Positions 8,482 through 16,402 of a stretch of DNA of 64,000 nucleotides are shown piece by piece (positions within the stretch are counted from its first letter, which is position 1; every line of letters starts with the position of its first letter). The notes under the pieces were generated by a model, which saw nothing but the letters and a program-made list of their open reading frames with translations, had not been told where the DNA came from and did not search any database. The translations under genes and the position numbers were made by a program. Origin of the DNA: Euzebya rosea (GTDB lineage Bacteria; Actinomycetota; Nitriliruptoria; Euzebyales; Euzebyaceae); contig NZ_PGDQ01000020.1 in assembly GCF_003073135.1 (NCBI RefSeq), forward strand, positions 1 through 64,000, read 5' to 3'.

Positions 8482-10065
8482 TCAGTCCCGGTGGGGTGCA
8501 TGCAGCAGGTGGACCAGGTCGATCTGGCTGCTCGAGGCCGAGCTGCCGCGTCGGCTGCCGGTGCTGCCCATGTCGTCGCCGACGACACGCAGGCGGGGGT
8601 GGTCGTCGGCGGCCGTCGAGCGGTCGTCCGACCCGTCGTCCAGCCCGTCGAGCGCGAGGAGGGGCTCCGCGGGGGGTGGACCGGATCGGTCCGCTTCCTC
8701 GGACTCCTCGGCCTCCGGCGTGTCGGCCTCGGGCGTGTCGGCCTCGCGCGTGTCGGCCTCGGACTCCTCGCGCTCCGACCGGGGCTCGTCGGCCTCCGAG
8801 GCCGCCGCGTCGTGCTCGGCGGGCTCGGCCCCGGACGGCTCGCCGTCCTGCTGCGCCGTATCCTCCGGCGAGCGGTCCTTCGCTGAGCGCTCCTCCGGCG
8901 AGGTGTCCTCCGGCGACGTGTCCTCCCCGTCGGACCCGTCGGACGCGTCGGTCGCGGGGGCCACGGCCGCGGTGACGTCCTGCTCGCCGGACGAGCCGGG
9001 GTCCTCGACCGCGGCGGTGTCCACGGTGTCGGTCGTCCGCAGCCGGTCGATGGTCGCCTGCATCTCCGCCGGGACGGCGGGCAGGGCACCGAGCCGTTCG
9101 ATCTCCGCCATCTGGCTCGACATCGCCTCGGTGATGACTCGGGCGTAGGCGGTGCGCTGCTCGGCCAGGCGTGCGGCCGTGCGGAGGGCGTCGTCGAGGA
9201 CCGCCGTCGCCTCGTCGCGCGCCTCGCCCACCCGACGCGAGGCGTCGGCCAGGAGCTCGGAGGCTCGGGCCTCGGTACGGGCGGTCATCGCGGCGGCGGA
9301 GGACTCGGCGTCGGAGATCGTGGCACGCGCCCGGGCATCGGCCTCGGCGATCAGCCGATCGGCCTCGGTCCGGGCGTCGGCCCGGGTGCGCTCGGCCTCG
9401 GCGCGGGCGTCGGCGACGGCCTGCTCGGCCACCCCTCGGGCTTCCTCGGTGGTCTGGTTGGCCTCGGCCCGTGCGGTCTCGACCAGGCGCTGGGCCTCGG
9501 CCTCGGCCTCGCTGCGCACGCGGTCCGCCTCGCGGTTGGCCTCGGCACGCTCGGCCGCCGCGGCCGCTCGCGCATCGTGCAGCAGGCGCTCGGCCTCCTC
9601 GCGGGTGCGGGTGCGCAGGCCCTCGGCCTCGCTGCGGGCCGCGGCCAGCGTCGCGGCTGCTTCTTCCTTCGCGGCGCCAACCGTGCGTTCGGCCTGTGCC
9701 TGAGCCTCGTGGACCGTCGCATCGGCGGTGCGCTGGGCGGTGATGAGCGTCCGCTTGAGCATCTTCTCGGCTTCCAGCGCGTCGCTGGCTGCGGACTCGA
9801 CCTGGGCCACCCGGGCGTTCGCGGCGGACTCGGCCTGCTGCACCCGTTCCGCGGCGGCGGCGACACGTTCGTCGGCCTGCGCACGGGCGTCGGCGGCGTG
9901 GCGCTCGGCGTCGTTCAGGCGCGCCAGCAGCCCCTCGCGTTCGCGGCGCAGCTCCTCGAGGGTGTCGGCCACCCGGTCCAGGAAGGTGTCGACGTCCTCG
10001 CGGTCGTAGCCGCGGAACTCGGTGGCGAATACCTGACGTTCGATGTCGTCGGGTGACAAGCTCAT
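8482..10065 (-). CDS. divIVA: DivIVA/Wag31-type polar growth and septum coiled-coil protein, enlarged
   Basis: The N-terminal 45 residues (LSPDDIERQVFATEFRGYDR, then a DTFLDRVADTLEEL helix) are the DivIVA lipid-binding crossed-loop domain that senses negatively curved membrane. A very long Ala/Glu/Arg-rich heptad coiled coil follows to about residue 330. The tail is acidic and low-complexity with 15-bp DNA repeats (EADTPEADTPEAEESEEAD). At 527 residues it is about twice the size of Wag31 (roughly 260). Its place after sepF and yggT is the standard actinobacterial arrangement. It has a GGAG ribosome site and ATG start. It probably recruits wall synthesis enzymes to poles or septum; whether it governs polar growth here is inferred. 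Confidence 0.9.
   Translation of the reverse strand: MSLSPDDIERQVFATEFRGYDREDVDTFLDRVADTLEELRREREGLLARLNDAERHAADARAQADERVAAAAERVQQAESAANARVAQVESAASDALEAEKMLKRTLITAQRTADATVHEAQAQAERTVGAAKEEAAATLAAARSEAEGLRTRTREEAERLLHDARAAAAAERAEANREADRVRSEAEAEAQRLVETARAEANQTTEEARGVAEQAVADARAEAERTRADARTEADRLIAEADARARATISDAESSAAAMTARTEARASELLADASRRVGEARDEATAVLDDALRTAARLAEQRTAYARVITEAMSSQMAEIERLGALPAVPAEMQATIDRLRTTDTVDTAAVEDPGSSGEQDVTAAVAPATDASDGSDGEDTSPEDTSPEERSAKDRSPEDTAQQDGEPSGAEPAEHDAAASEADEPRSEREESEADTREADTPEADTPEAEESEEADRSGPPPAEPLLALDGLDDGSDDRSTAADDHPRLRVVGDDMGSTGSRRGSSASSSQIDLVHLLHAPHRD
8711..8770. repeat. 15-bp in-frame tandem repeat in the divIVA tail
   Basis: Four successive 15-bp units starting at 8711, 8726, 8741 and 8756 share the core GCCTCGGGCGTGTCG with one to five changes. 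On the minus strand they encode the repeated DTPEA/DTREA pentapeptides of the acidic DivIVA tail. A similar 15-bp periodicity (TCCGGCGAGGTGTCC) occurs at about 8863-8925. The length multiple of 3 keeps the frame open. Confidence 0.75.
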
Positions 10066-10111
10066 GGCAGCTCCGTTGGCGTCCTCGCGATCACTCGCGC
10101 CCCAGGGCCGG

Positions 10112-10360
10112 TCAGCAGAGGATGGCCTGGAGGATGTTCACCCCAAAGAAAAGCACGAGGATGCTCAGATCCAGCGCAACCGCTCCCATCCGCATGGGCG
10201 GGATGGCGTTGCGAAGGGGGGCTACAGCCCAGTCCGTTGCCCTGACCGCCACGTCGTTGACGACCAGGAGCGGGTCCGGAGGACGGGGGATCCACGAGAA
10301 GATCACCCGGACGATGAGCAGGACCCAGAACGCGGTGAGCGCCCAGCAGATGATCAGCAT
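10112..10360 (-). CDS. YggT family membrane protein
   Basis: An 82-residue integral membrane protein with two hydrophobic segments and the family signature FSWIPRPPDPLL after the first, then VAPLRNAIPPMRMGAVALDLS before the second. YggT proteins are encoded next to sepF and divIVA in most actinobacteria and cyanobacteria and have been linked to nucleoid or division-site organisation. The biochemical role is unknown. It has a GGAG site upstream of the ATG and a 20-bp gap after sepF, so it is co-transcribed. Confidence 0.88.
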   Translation of the reverse strand: MLIICWALTAFWVLLIVRVIFSWIPRPPDPLLVVNDVAVRATDWAVAPLRNAIPPMRMGAVALDLSILVLFFGVNILQAILC

Positions 10361-10379
10361 GACTCCACCGTAGGTGGCG

Positions 10380-11009
10380 TCACGACGTCAGGCCACGATC
10401 CTGCAACCGCGACAGCTCGCCGGCGGAGATCTCCACGTCGGCCGGGGTCAGCAGGAAGATGCGATCGCCCTTGCGCTCGATGCGGCCGTCCAGCCCGTAG
10501 ATCAGGCCGGAGGCGAAGTCCAGCAACCGCTTGGCGACGGTCTCGCTGGCCCCCTGCAGGTTCATCAGCACCGGGACCCGGTCGCGGAAGTTCTCCCCGA
10601 CCTCCTCGACGTCGTTGAACGTCGTCGGGCTGGTGATGTGCACGTGGTCGGCCACACGGGGGCCGCTCGGCGCCGGCGGGTCCTCCGTCCGGGGGCCTCC
10701 GAGGACGTTGACCGTGCCGGTCGGTGCCACCGGTGCCGGTGACGAGGCCGGGCCCGAACCCGACGAGCCCATTCCCGACGAACCCATGCCCGACGAACCC
10801 ATGCCCGCGGGGGCCATGTCGTCGTCCATGGACCCGGCGGTGGGGATCCTGCGCACGTTCGACGGCTCCGACCGCGGCGCCGCCGGCGGTTCGGCGCTCA
10901 GTGGCGGCGCACCCATCGGCTCGGCCGTGGGCATGTCGTTGTAGTCGTCGTCGTACTCCTCGACCAGGCCGAGGAAGTGCATCGCACGCTTCCATCCGTT
11001 GGACGCCAT
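10380..11009 (-). CDS. sepF: Cell division protein SepF
   Basis: A membrane-tethering partner of FtsZ, and in actinobacteria the main membrane anchor of the Z-ring. The ATG at 11009 has an AGGGAG ribosome site; residues 1-15 (MASNGWKRAMHFLGL) form the amphipathic membrane-binding helix, followed by acidic EEYDDDYND. The middle is a disordered linker with three GMGSS-type repeats. Residues from about 125 form the DUF552 core that dimerises and binds the FtsZ tail (PTTFNDVEEVGENFRDRVPVLMNL, then FASGLIYGLDG and FLLTPADVEI). It has 209 residues. It lies downstream of ftsZ, pgeF and yggS in the same operon. Confidence 0.95.
   Translation of the reverse strand: MASNGWKRAMHFLGLVEEYDDDYNDMPTAEPMGAPPLSAEPPAAPRSEPSNVRRIPTAGSMDDDMAPAGMGSSGMGSSGMGSSGSGPASSPAPVAPTGTVNVLGGPRTEDPPAPSGPRVADHVHITSPTTFNDVEEVGENFRDRVPVLMNLQGASETVAKRLLDFASGLIYGLDGRIERKGDRIFLLTPADVEISAGELSRLQDRGLTS
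10759..10803. repeat. 15-bp tandem repeat x3 in the sepF linker
   Basis: Units of CCCGACGAACCCATG-type sequence start at 10759, 10774 and 10789 (the first with two changes) and encode GMGSS pentapeptides in the disordered linker. A degenerate fourth unit follows. It is an in-frame length polymorphism candidate. Confidence 0.75.
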
Positions 11010-11115
11010 CTGTTGCTCCCTTCCATGCCCCCCGGGGGGCGGTCGTGGCCGGTTGGTGGCCACGGTAGTTCGGTTGTGCTCGTGGACCGGCGAGGTGTCC
11101 CGCCCGTCCGGGCGG

Positions 11116-11805
11116 TCAGCCGTCGCGCGGACCGAAGATCGCGGTGCCGAGGCGGACGAGGGTTGCCCCCTCCTCCACCGCCAGCTCGTAGTCCCCGCTC
11201 ATGCCCATGGACAGGTGCACGATTTCGGGGAAGGACTCGCGCAGCTCGTCGCGCAGGGTGCGCAGCCGCACGAACGCCGGACGGGGATCGACCCCGAGCG
11301 CGGGGATCGTCATGACCCCCTGGACGGAGATGCCGGGGATCTCCCGGATCCGGGCGATCGCCGTGGGGGCATCGTCGATGGAGAAGCCCGCCTTGTCGGG
11401 GTCCTCCCCGGCGTTGACCTGCACCAGGACGCGCTGCACGCGCTGGTGGTCCCGAGCCTCCGCGGCGATGGCCTCGGCCAGCCGCATGGAGTCCACCGAG
11501 TGGATCAGCGTCGCGGCTCCCACGACCAGGCCGACCTTGTTGCGCTGCAGCCGGCCGACGAAGTGCCAGCGGACACCCAGCGGAGGGTCGGCCTCGTGGC
11601 GAGCCGCGAGCGCCTTGGCCCGGCTCTCGCCGAAGTCGACCTGCCCGGCATCGCGCGCCGCACGGACCGCGTCGTCGTCGAAGGTCTTGGAGACCGCGAC
11701 GACGGTGATCCCGCTGGTGGACCGGCCCGCACGCCCAGCGGCCTCGGCGATCGTGCGCCGGACGTCGTCGAGGCGCTCGCCGATGCTCGTCGCCATGTCG
11801 GTCAT
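11116..11805 (-). CDS. yggS: YggS/PLPBP-family pyridoxal-phosphate homeostasis protein
   Basis: A 229-residue PLP-binding protein with the alanine-racemase-like TIM barrel but no racemase partner domain. It buffers PLP and affects amino-acid balance. VVAVSKTFDD contains the PLP lysine (K in AVSK), FGESRAKAL replaces the usual FGEN segment, WHFVGRLQRNK and LSMGMSGDYELA are family signatures, and VRLGTAIFGPR ends the barrel. The ATG at 11805 has a strong GGGAGGA site and overlaps the pgeF stop. It sits in the usual place between pgeF and sepF. Confidence 0.93.
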   Translation of the reverse strand: MTDMATSIGERLDDVRRTIAEAAGRAGRSTSGITVVAVSKTFDDDAVRAARDAGQVDFGESRAKALAARHEADPPLGVRWHFVGRLQRNKVGLVVGAATLIHSVDSMRLAEAIAAEARDHQRVQRVLVQVNAGEDPDKAGFSIDDAPTAIARIREIPGISVQGVMTIPALGVDPRPAFVRLRTLRDELRESFPEIVHLSMGMSGDYELAVEEGATLVRLGTAIFGPRDG

Positions 11806-12590
11806 GGTTCCTCCCGCACGATCACGCCGATCTGTCGTCCCGGTGGGAACGCGTCGGCGTCGGCAGTCGATGCCCGGTGGCTGAACCACACCTCGGCGTC
11901 ACAGCGCGTGCAGCCGCCGACCCGATGGGTCCGGGTGACGCCACGGGCCGCCAGCTGGAGGGCGACGGCACCGGGAAGGTCGAGGGAGTCGGTCCCCCAC
12001 GACGTCCGAGCCCGCGCCCCGGGAAGTCCGGTCGTCGACACGACCTCCTCGGCCATCTCGGTGGGGACCTCGTAGCAGCACGGCCCGATCGCGGGGCCGA
12101 TGACGGCCGTGGCCGACTCGGCCGGGACGCCGCTGCTGGCCAGCAGCGCATCGACGGCCTCGCCGACGATGTCGAGCGCCACCCCTCCCCTGCCGGCATG
12201 CACCGCGCCGATGGCGTCGCCTGCCGACAGCAGGACGGGCACGCAGTCGGCGACGAAGACGCCGAGCGGCGTGTCGGGTCGCGTGGTGAGCAACCCGTCC
12301 GCCTCGGGTGGTGGGCCCCCATCGACCCCCTCGACGGTCGCGACGGCACGTCCGTGGACCTGGCGCATCAGCGCGACCGGTGCATCCGGCTGCCCCATCT
12401 CGGCCAGGAGGGCGCGCCGCGCCGCCATCGCGTCACCATCACCGACGGTGTCGGAGGCGGTGCCGTGCGCCCGGGTCGAGAACCCGTAGCGCACGTCGGA
12501 CCGCCCGGGCACGAGCCCGGTTCGGGGGACGGTGGGCGGCGCCACGGCGCTCGCCGGGACCGCGCCCGTCGCGGTTCGAGGGGCGTTCAC
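11802..12590 (-). CDS. pgeF: PgeF/YfiH laccase-domain protein (peptidoglycan editing factor / purine nucleoside phosphorylase fold)
   Basis: A 262-residue enzyme of the multicopper-polyphenol-oxidase (YfiH) family. Members act on purine nucleosides, and the E. coli homologue clears wrongly built UDP-MurNAc peptides. Metal-ligand motifs are visible: MRQVHG (His), FVADCVPVLL (Cys), AIGAVHAGRGG (His) and GPAIGPCCYEV. The GGCTRC and FSHRAS segments near the end are typical. It starts with GTG, 12 bp downstream of the ftsZ stop, and overlaps yggS by 4 bp. The position beside ftsZ is conserved in actinobacteria. Confidence 0.9.
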   Translation of the reverse strand: MNAPRTATGAVPASAVAPPTVPRTGLVPGRSDVRYGFSTRAHGTASDTVGDGDAMAARRALLAEMGQPDAPVALMRQVHGRAVATVEGVDGGPPPEADGLLTTRPDTPLGVFVADCVPVLLSAGDAIGAVHAGRGGVALDIVGEAVDALLASSGVPAESATAVIGPAIGPCCYEVPTEMAEEVVSTTGLPGARARTSWGTDSLDLPGAVALQLAARGVTRTHRVGGCTRCDAEVWFSHRASTADADAFPPGRQIGVIVREEP

Positions 12591-12602
12591 GTCGTCGTCG
12601 GG

Positions 12603-13805
12603 TCAGCGGCGCAGGAACGACGGGATGTCGAGGTCGTCGTCACCGTCGTCGTCGGCCACACGGTCCGACGCCGCTGGCGAGCGGAACACGTCCTCGTCGT
12701 CATCGTCGTCCTCGAGGATCGAGGGCAGCGGCGGCGGGCTGTCCACCCGCACGGTCCGACCGAAGTCGGGGCGGGAGGGCTCGCGCGTCGGGCGCAGCGG
12801 GGTGACGTTGGCGGCCTGGGCCGACATCTGCGTCGGCGCCTTCTCCTGCGCGGAGGTCGGCGAGTCGTTGAACCCGGCTGCGATGACGGTGACCTTGACC
12901 TCGTCGCCGAGGGAGTCGTCGATCACCGTACCGAAGATGATGTTGCCCTCGGGGTCGGCGTGGTCCTGGACGGCCGCAGCGGCCTCGTTGACCTCGTGCA
13001 GGCCCAGGTCGGAGCCACCGGCGATGGTCAGCAGCACGCCGCGCGCACCGTCCATGGAGGCCTCGAGCAGCGGCGAGGAGATCGCCATCTCGGCGGCCTG
13101 CCGTGCACGACCCTCACCGCGCGCCTTGCCCACGCCCATGGTGGCCGACCCGGCGTCGCGCATGACGGTGGAGACGTCGGCGAAGTCGGTGTTGATCAGG
13201 CCGGGTGTGGTGATCAGGTCGGTGATGCCCTGCACGCCGTGCAACAGCACGTCGTCGGCGAGGCGGAAGGCCTCCAGCATGGAGGTCTCGGTGTCGGAGA
13301 TCTCCAGCAGCCGGTCGTTGGGGATGACGATGAGGGTGTCGACCGCAGCGGCCAGACGGTCCACACCGTGCTCGGCCTGCATCGCACGCCGGCGGCCCTC
13401 GAAGGCGAACGGCCGGGTGACCACACCGATGGTGAGGGCGCCGAGCGACTTGGCGATGTCGGCGACGATCGGGGCGCCACCGGTACCGGTGCCACCACCC
13501 TCGCCGGCGGTCACGAAGACCATGTCGGCCCCCTTGAGGACCTCCTCGATCTCGTCGCGGTGCTCCTCGGCGGCCTTCTCGCCCACCTCGGGGTCCGAGC
13601 CTGCGCCGAGTCCACGGGTCAGCTCACGACCGACGTCGAGCTTGACGTCGGCGTCCGACATCAGCAGGGCCTGGGCGTCGGTGTTCACCGCGATGAACTC
13701 CACGCCCTTCAGGCCGGCTTCGATCATGCGGTTGACGGCGTTGACTCCGCCACCTCCGATCCCGACCACCTTGATGACGGCCAGGTAGTTCTGTGGTGCG
13801 GCCAC
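12603..13805 (-). CDS. ftsZ: Cell division GTPase FtsZ
   Basis: Bacterial tubulin that forms the Z-ring. It has 400 residues from a GTG start with an AAGGAG site 8-9 nt upstream. [15 protein letters not shown] opens the GTPase domain; GGGTGTG at residues 103-109 is the tubulin signature; NTDFADV and the T7-loop region are intact. The linker after residue 320 is short and acidic (DDDDDEDVF), and the C-terminal peptide [11 protein letters not shown] binds SepF and FtsW-type partners. It is preceded by an AT-rich intergenic region with palindromes rather than by ftsQ, so it probably has its own promoter and is transcribed with pgeF, yggS, sepF and yggT. Confidence 0.98.
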   Translation of the reverse strand: MAAPQNYLAVIKVVGIGGGGVNAVNRMIEAGLKGVEFIAVNTDAQALLMSDADVKLDVGRELTRGLGAGSDPEVGEKAAEEHRDEIEEVLKGADMVFVTAGEGGGTGTGGAPIVADIAKSLGALTIGVVTRPFAFEGRRRAMQAEHGVDRLAAAVDTLIVIPNDRLLEISDTETSMLEAFRLADDVLLHGVQGITDLITTPGLINTDFADVSTVMRDAGSATMGVGKARGEGRARQAAEMAISSPLLEASMDGARGVLLTIAGGSDLGLHEVNEAAAAVQDHADPEGNIIFGTVIDDSLGDEVKVTVIAAGFNDSPTSAQEKAPTQMSAQAANVTPLRPTREPSRPDFGRTVRVDSPPPLPSILEDDDDDEDVFRSPAASDRVADDDGDDDLDIPSFLRR

Positions 13806-14169
13806 GAACGTGTCTCCTTGTCATTTCCCTGCGCTCTGCCGGCGCAGCTGTTCACTTCAACATGGGGGAAGACCCCTCACGAGCCGCTCCCCGAGGGGGT
13901 GATCCGTGGTGGGCATGGTGGGCGTGACCGTGTCGATCGAACCCTAACCCTCAAGTAGAGGGTTATACTTATGTAAACCTCTTGACTGGTCAGACCTTAC
14001 GCACTGCCTTCGCATGCGTCAACCTGACCACCCTGCCGGTGCCCCGGAGCAGTCCTCGTGAAACGGTGACGGCGGGTGGACGGTGGGGTCGGCGCGGCGG
14101 ACAATCGCCCGTGTCCGCGCCGTGCACGAGGGTTGCACGGCGGTCCGTTCGATGAGGGGAACCACCACC
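13806..14169. promoter_or_regulatory. Upstream region of ftsZ, divergent from a lipoprotein gene
   Basis: A 364-bp gap without a gene. Positions 13935-14000 are clearly AT-richer than the surroundings. TAACCCTC-AAGTA-GAGGGTTA (13945-13965) is a perfect 8-bp inverted repeat, and AGAGGGTT..AAACCTCT (13957-13982) forms a second, overlapping imperfect one. On the minus strand TATAAC (from the complement of 13961-13967) resembles a -10 element for ftsZ, but no good -35 was found at 17 bp. The rest of the gap shows nothing recognisable. Confidence 0.55.
13945..13965. repeat. Perfect 8-bp inverted repeat in the ftsZ promoter region
   Basis: The arms TAACCCTC and GAGGGTTA flank a 5-nt spacer (AAGTA). 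It overlaps the AT-rich stretch and the putative -10 box of ftsZ, a typical place for a repressor operator. There is no T-tract in the ftsZ direction to suggest a terminator. Confidence 0.6.
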
Positions 14170-14682
14170 ATGCAGGTCAACGCGCAGTCAGCCAGGTCCG
14201 TCGTCCGTTCCTCGATGCGCGCCGCGCTGCTGGCGCTGATGCTGCTGGCCACGGGCTGCAGCGCCCAGGACGTCGCGGAGAACATCGCCAACCAGGCGCT
14301 GGAGGAGGAGGGCATCTCCATCGACCTCGACGGCGACCAGATCACCGTGGACGGCCCCGACGGGCAGGTCAGCGTGGGACAGGGCCTGCCCGCCGACTTC
14401 CCGGCGGACTTCCCCCTCCCCCCGGGGGCCGAGGCACAGGGTGGTGCGGCGGGGGCGGGCCGTGACGTCGTGGCCGCCTTCCAGGCCGACGGGTCGGTGC
14501 AGGAGGTGTCGGACTTCTTCGCCAGCGAGCTGCCGGCCGCGGGCTACGAGATCACCCAGACGGCCGGTGACGGCTCCACCGGACAGGTCTACAGCGTCTC
14601 CGGCAACGGCTGGACGGGCGAGGTCGCCGTCGGACAGGGCGTCGGCACCAGCTTCACCGTCACCCTCGACCGCCTGGAGTAG
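14170..14682 (+). CDS. Putative lipoprotein inserted between ftsQ and ftsZ
   Basis: A 170-residue protein from the ATG at 14170 with an AGGGGA site 9 nt upstream. The N-terminus is a lipoprotein signal: basic start, hydrophobic ALLALMLLA, then TGC with Cys about residue 27. The mature part has a short acidic segment with DGDQITVDGPDGQVSVG and then a repeat-free alpha/beta region (DFFASELPAAGYEITQT, GNGWTGEVAVGQGVGTSFTVTL) similar in style to small secreted sensor-like domains. No family was recognised. It is on the opposite strand to the whole dcw cluster and divides it, flanked on both sides by repeats, which suggests insertion. Confidence 0.78.
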   Translation: MQVNAQSARSVVRSSMRAALLALMLLATGCSAQDVAENIANQALEEEGISIDLDGDQITVDGPDGQVSVGQGLPADFPADFPLPPGAEAQGGAAGAGRDVVAAFQADGSVQEVSDFFASELPAAGYEITQTAGDGSTGQVYSVSGNGWTGEVAVGQGVGTSFTVTLDRLE

Positions 14683-14751
14683 GTCGCCGACGTCGGCCCT
14701 GCGACGGCCGGCGCTGGCGTCCGGGTCCGGTGCTCGACCCGCCGCCGAACC

Positions 14752-14914
14752 CGAGATCGGTACCGGGCGACGATTGTCGGCAGGGGTGCATCGGTGCACC
14801 CGTCACCACAATCGTCGCCGGTTGCCGATCTCACGAAATCGGTATCGGGCGCCAATTGTCGACATGGGTGCACCGGTGCACCCGTCACCACAATCGTGGC
14901 CGAACGCCAATCGG
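14752..14914. repeat. Two direct copies of an approximately 82-bp palindromic element
   Basis: Copy 1 (14752-14832) is a long hairpin: GAGATCGG pairs with CCGATCTC at the ends, then CGACGATTGT pairs with ACAATCGTCG, with a GGGTGCA/TGCACCC centre. Copy 2 (about 14833-14914) repeats it with substitutions; the period is 82 bp (ATCGGTACCGGG at 14756, ATCGGTATCGGG at 14838). There is no ORF and no transposase. It resembles a REP/MITE-like element or a tandem terminator pair downstream of the lipoprotein gene. Confidence 0.7.
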
Positions 14915-14924
14915 CGCCTCAGCC

Positions 14925-15145
14925 GGTGTGGGAAGGCAGCCTCGTGCCAGCACGATCCCTCCCAGGGGGCTCCGCCCCCTTCGACCCCCGGTGCTGGCGT
15001 TGCGGTCCAGTACTGCTTCGGTGTGGAAATCCAGCCTCACGCCAGCACGATTCGTCCCAGGGGGCTCCGCCCCTTCGACCCCCGGTGCTGGCGTTGCGGT
15101 CCAGTACTGCTCTGGTGTGGAAATCCAGCCTCACGCCAGCACGAT
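14925..15145. repeat. 95-bp tandem repeat derived from the ftsQ 3' end
   Basis: GCCAGCACGAT starts at 14946, 15041 and 15135, a period of 94-95 bp. The last copy is the real 3' end of ftsQ (complement ATCGTGCTGGCGTGA, including the stop). Each unit also carries a GGGGGCTCCGCCCC hairpin and a CGCCAGCAC/GTGCTGGCG inverted pair. So the end of ftsQ with its downstream hairpin has been duplicated in tandem. With the palindromic pair it fills most of the 448-bp gap (14683-15130). Confidence 0.78.
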
Positions 15146-16402
15146 GGGCCGGTCGGGGATGCGGACGTCCAGCGCGCGGGGGTTCATGCCGTTGCCGACC
15201 GTCTCCTCCACCAGCGAGGCGATCGTGGCGGCCTTGACGTCGACCTGGACGGGACGGCCGAGGTGGGCCACCAACTCCACCGGGCCGGACTCGGTCGGCA
15301 CACGCAGCAGCGCGTCGACCTCGTCGTCACCAGCGGTGCTGTAGGACACCAGCCAGCGCTCCATGCCGGGGGGCATGCGGGCGGCGATCTCGGCTGCGGC
15401 CAGCACCGACGGCGACGTGACGACCGCACCGACGGGTGGCGCTGCGGTCAGGGCCATGGTCGTCACGCCCTCGGGGGCCTCGTCGACGGCCTCGATGACC
15501 AGCCCCTCGGCGTCCACCAGGTAGGTGTTGTCCCCGAACGTGCCTGCCAGCACCGGGGTGCGGGCCGACACACGGATCTCGATGGTGGAGGGCAGCCGAC
15601 GGCGCACGGTGGCGCGCTCGACCCAGGGCAGCTCGGTGACCTGGGCCTCGACGGCCTCGAGGTCCACGTCGAGCACGTTCTGGCCAGCATGGACCGACGC
15701 GACGTCCAGGACCTCCGTCGACACCTCACCGGGCACGCCGACGACGCGGACGTCCTCCACGGCAAGCAGGGGTGAACGGAGGGTTCCCCAGCCGAGCAGC
15801 ACGGTGGCCAGCAACGCCAGCAGGGAGGCCGTGACGACACGCTCGCGCCGGCGTCGGCGCTGCACCCCCTCGAGGATGCGCTCGCGCATGCGTGGGTGAC
15901 CGGTGACGTGGATCGGCCGCTCGGCGAGTCCGAGCACGACGAGCGGCGTCAGCCGTCGGCGGGGCCGTTGGGCCTCCGCTGCCCGGCGGGTCCGTGACCG
16001 CTTCCCCTGACGGGCCGGCGCCGGTCGGGACGGGGCCGTTCGGGCCTGTGCCTGCCGGGACGACGCCGCCTGCCGGGGTGATCCCGTCTGCCGCGTCCCG
16101 GAACGACGGCGGCGGCTTGTCGCGCGAGCCGAACGTGGCACCGACGGTCGCGTCGCGGTCGACCGGCCCGTCGTGCGGACGTCGGTGGCCACGGCGCCGT
16201 GACGTGACCCTTCACGCGACGCGCTACCCCCTCCCCCGCCACCGAACACCAGTTCGGCGTCGACGACCGCACGTCGTGAGCCGTCCGACGAGGACTGGGT
16301 GGCCGCGCGGACACGGACGTGGGACGGCGCGGGCCGGGGCTGCGGCGGCCGGGGTGCCGCGGCCAGGCCGAGGTAGCGGAGGGCGGGACGCAGCGCGCTC
16401 AC
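15131..16402 (-). CDS. ftsQ: Cell division protein FtsQ (POTRA domain) with long N-terminal extension
   Basis: A bitopic divisome protein that bridges early and late components. It has 423 residues: residues 1-187 are a cytoplasmic Ser/Arg/Pro/Gln-rich region far longer than in E. coli; residues 188-208 are the single membrane segment (VVTASLLALLATVLLGW); residues 214-285 form the POTRA domain starting VEDVRVVGVPG; the FtsQ beta domain follows (TYLVDAEGLVIE). Its ATG overlaps the murB stop by 4 bp. The 3' end lies inside a tandem duplication that separates it from ftsZ. Confidence 0.9.
   Translation of the reverse strand: MSALRPALRYLGLAAAPRPPQPRPAPSHVRVRAATQSSSDGSRRAVVDAELVFGGGGGGSASREGSRHGAVATDVRTTGRSTATRPSVPRSARATSRRRRSGTRQTGSPRQAASSRQAQARTAPSRPAPARQGKRSRTRRAAEAQRPRRRLTPLVVLGLAERPIHVTGHPRMRERILEGVQRRRRRERVVTASLLALLATVLLGWGTLRSPLLAVEDVRVVGVPGEVSTEVLDVASVHAGQNVLDVDLEAVEAQVTELPWVERATVRRRLPSTIEIRVSARTPVLAGTFGDNTYLVDAEGLVIEAVDEAPEGVTTMALTAAPPVGAVVTSPSVLAAAEIAARMPPGMERWLVSYSTAGDDEVDALLRVPTESGPVELVAHLGRPVQVDVKAATIASLVEETVGNGMNPRALDVRIPDRPIVLA

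Noticed and set aside
14083-14169. Longer N-terminus for the lipoprotein (start at 14083 or 14152)
   Set aside because: The start at 14170 has an AGGGGA site at good distance and places the signal peptide at the N-terminus; longer versions add a leader without similarity.
14925-15145. Possible CRISPR or insertion sequence at the 95-bp repeats
   Set aside because: Only two full units, no spacers, no transposase; the unit is derived from the ftsQ 3' end.
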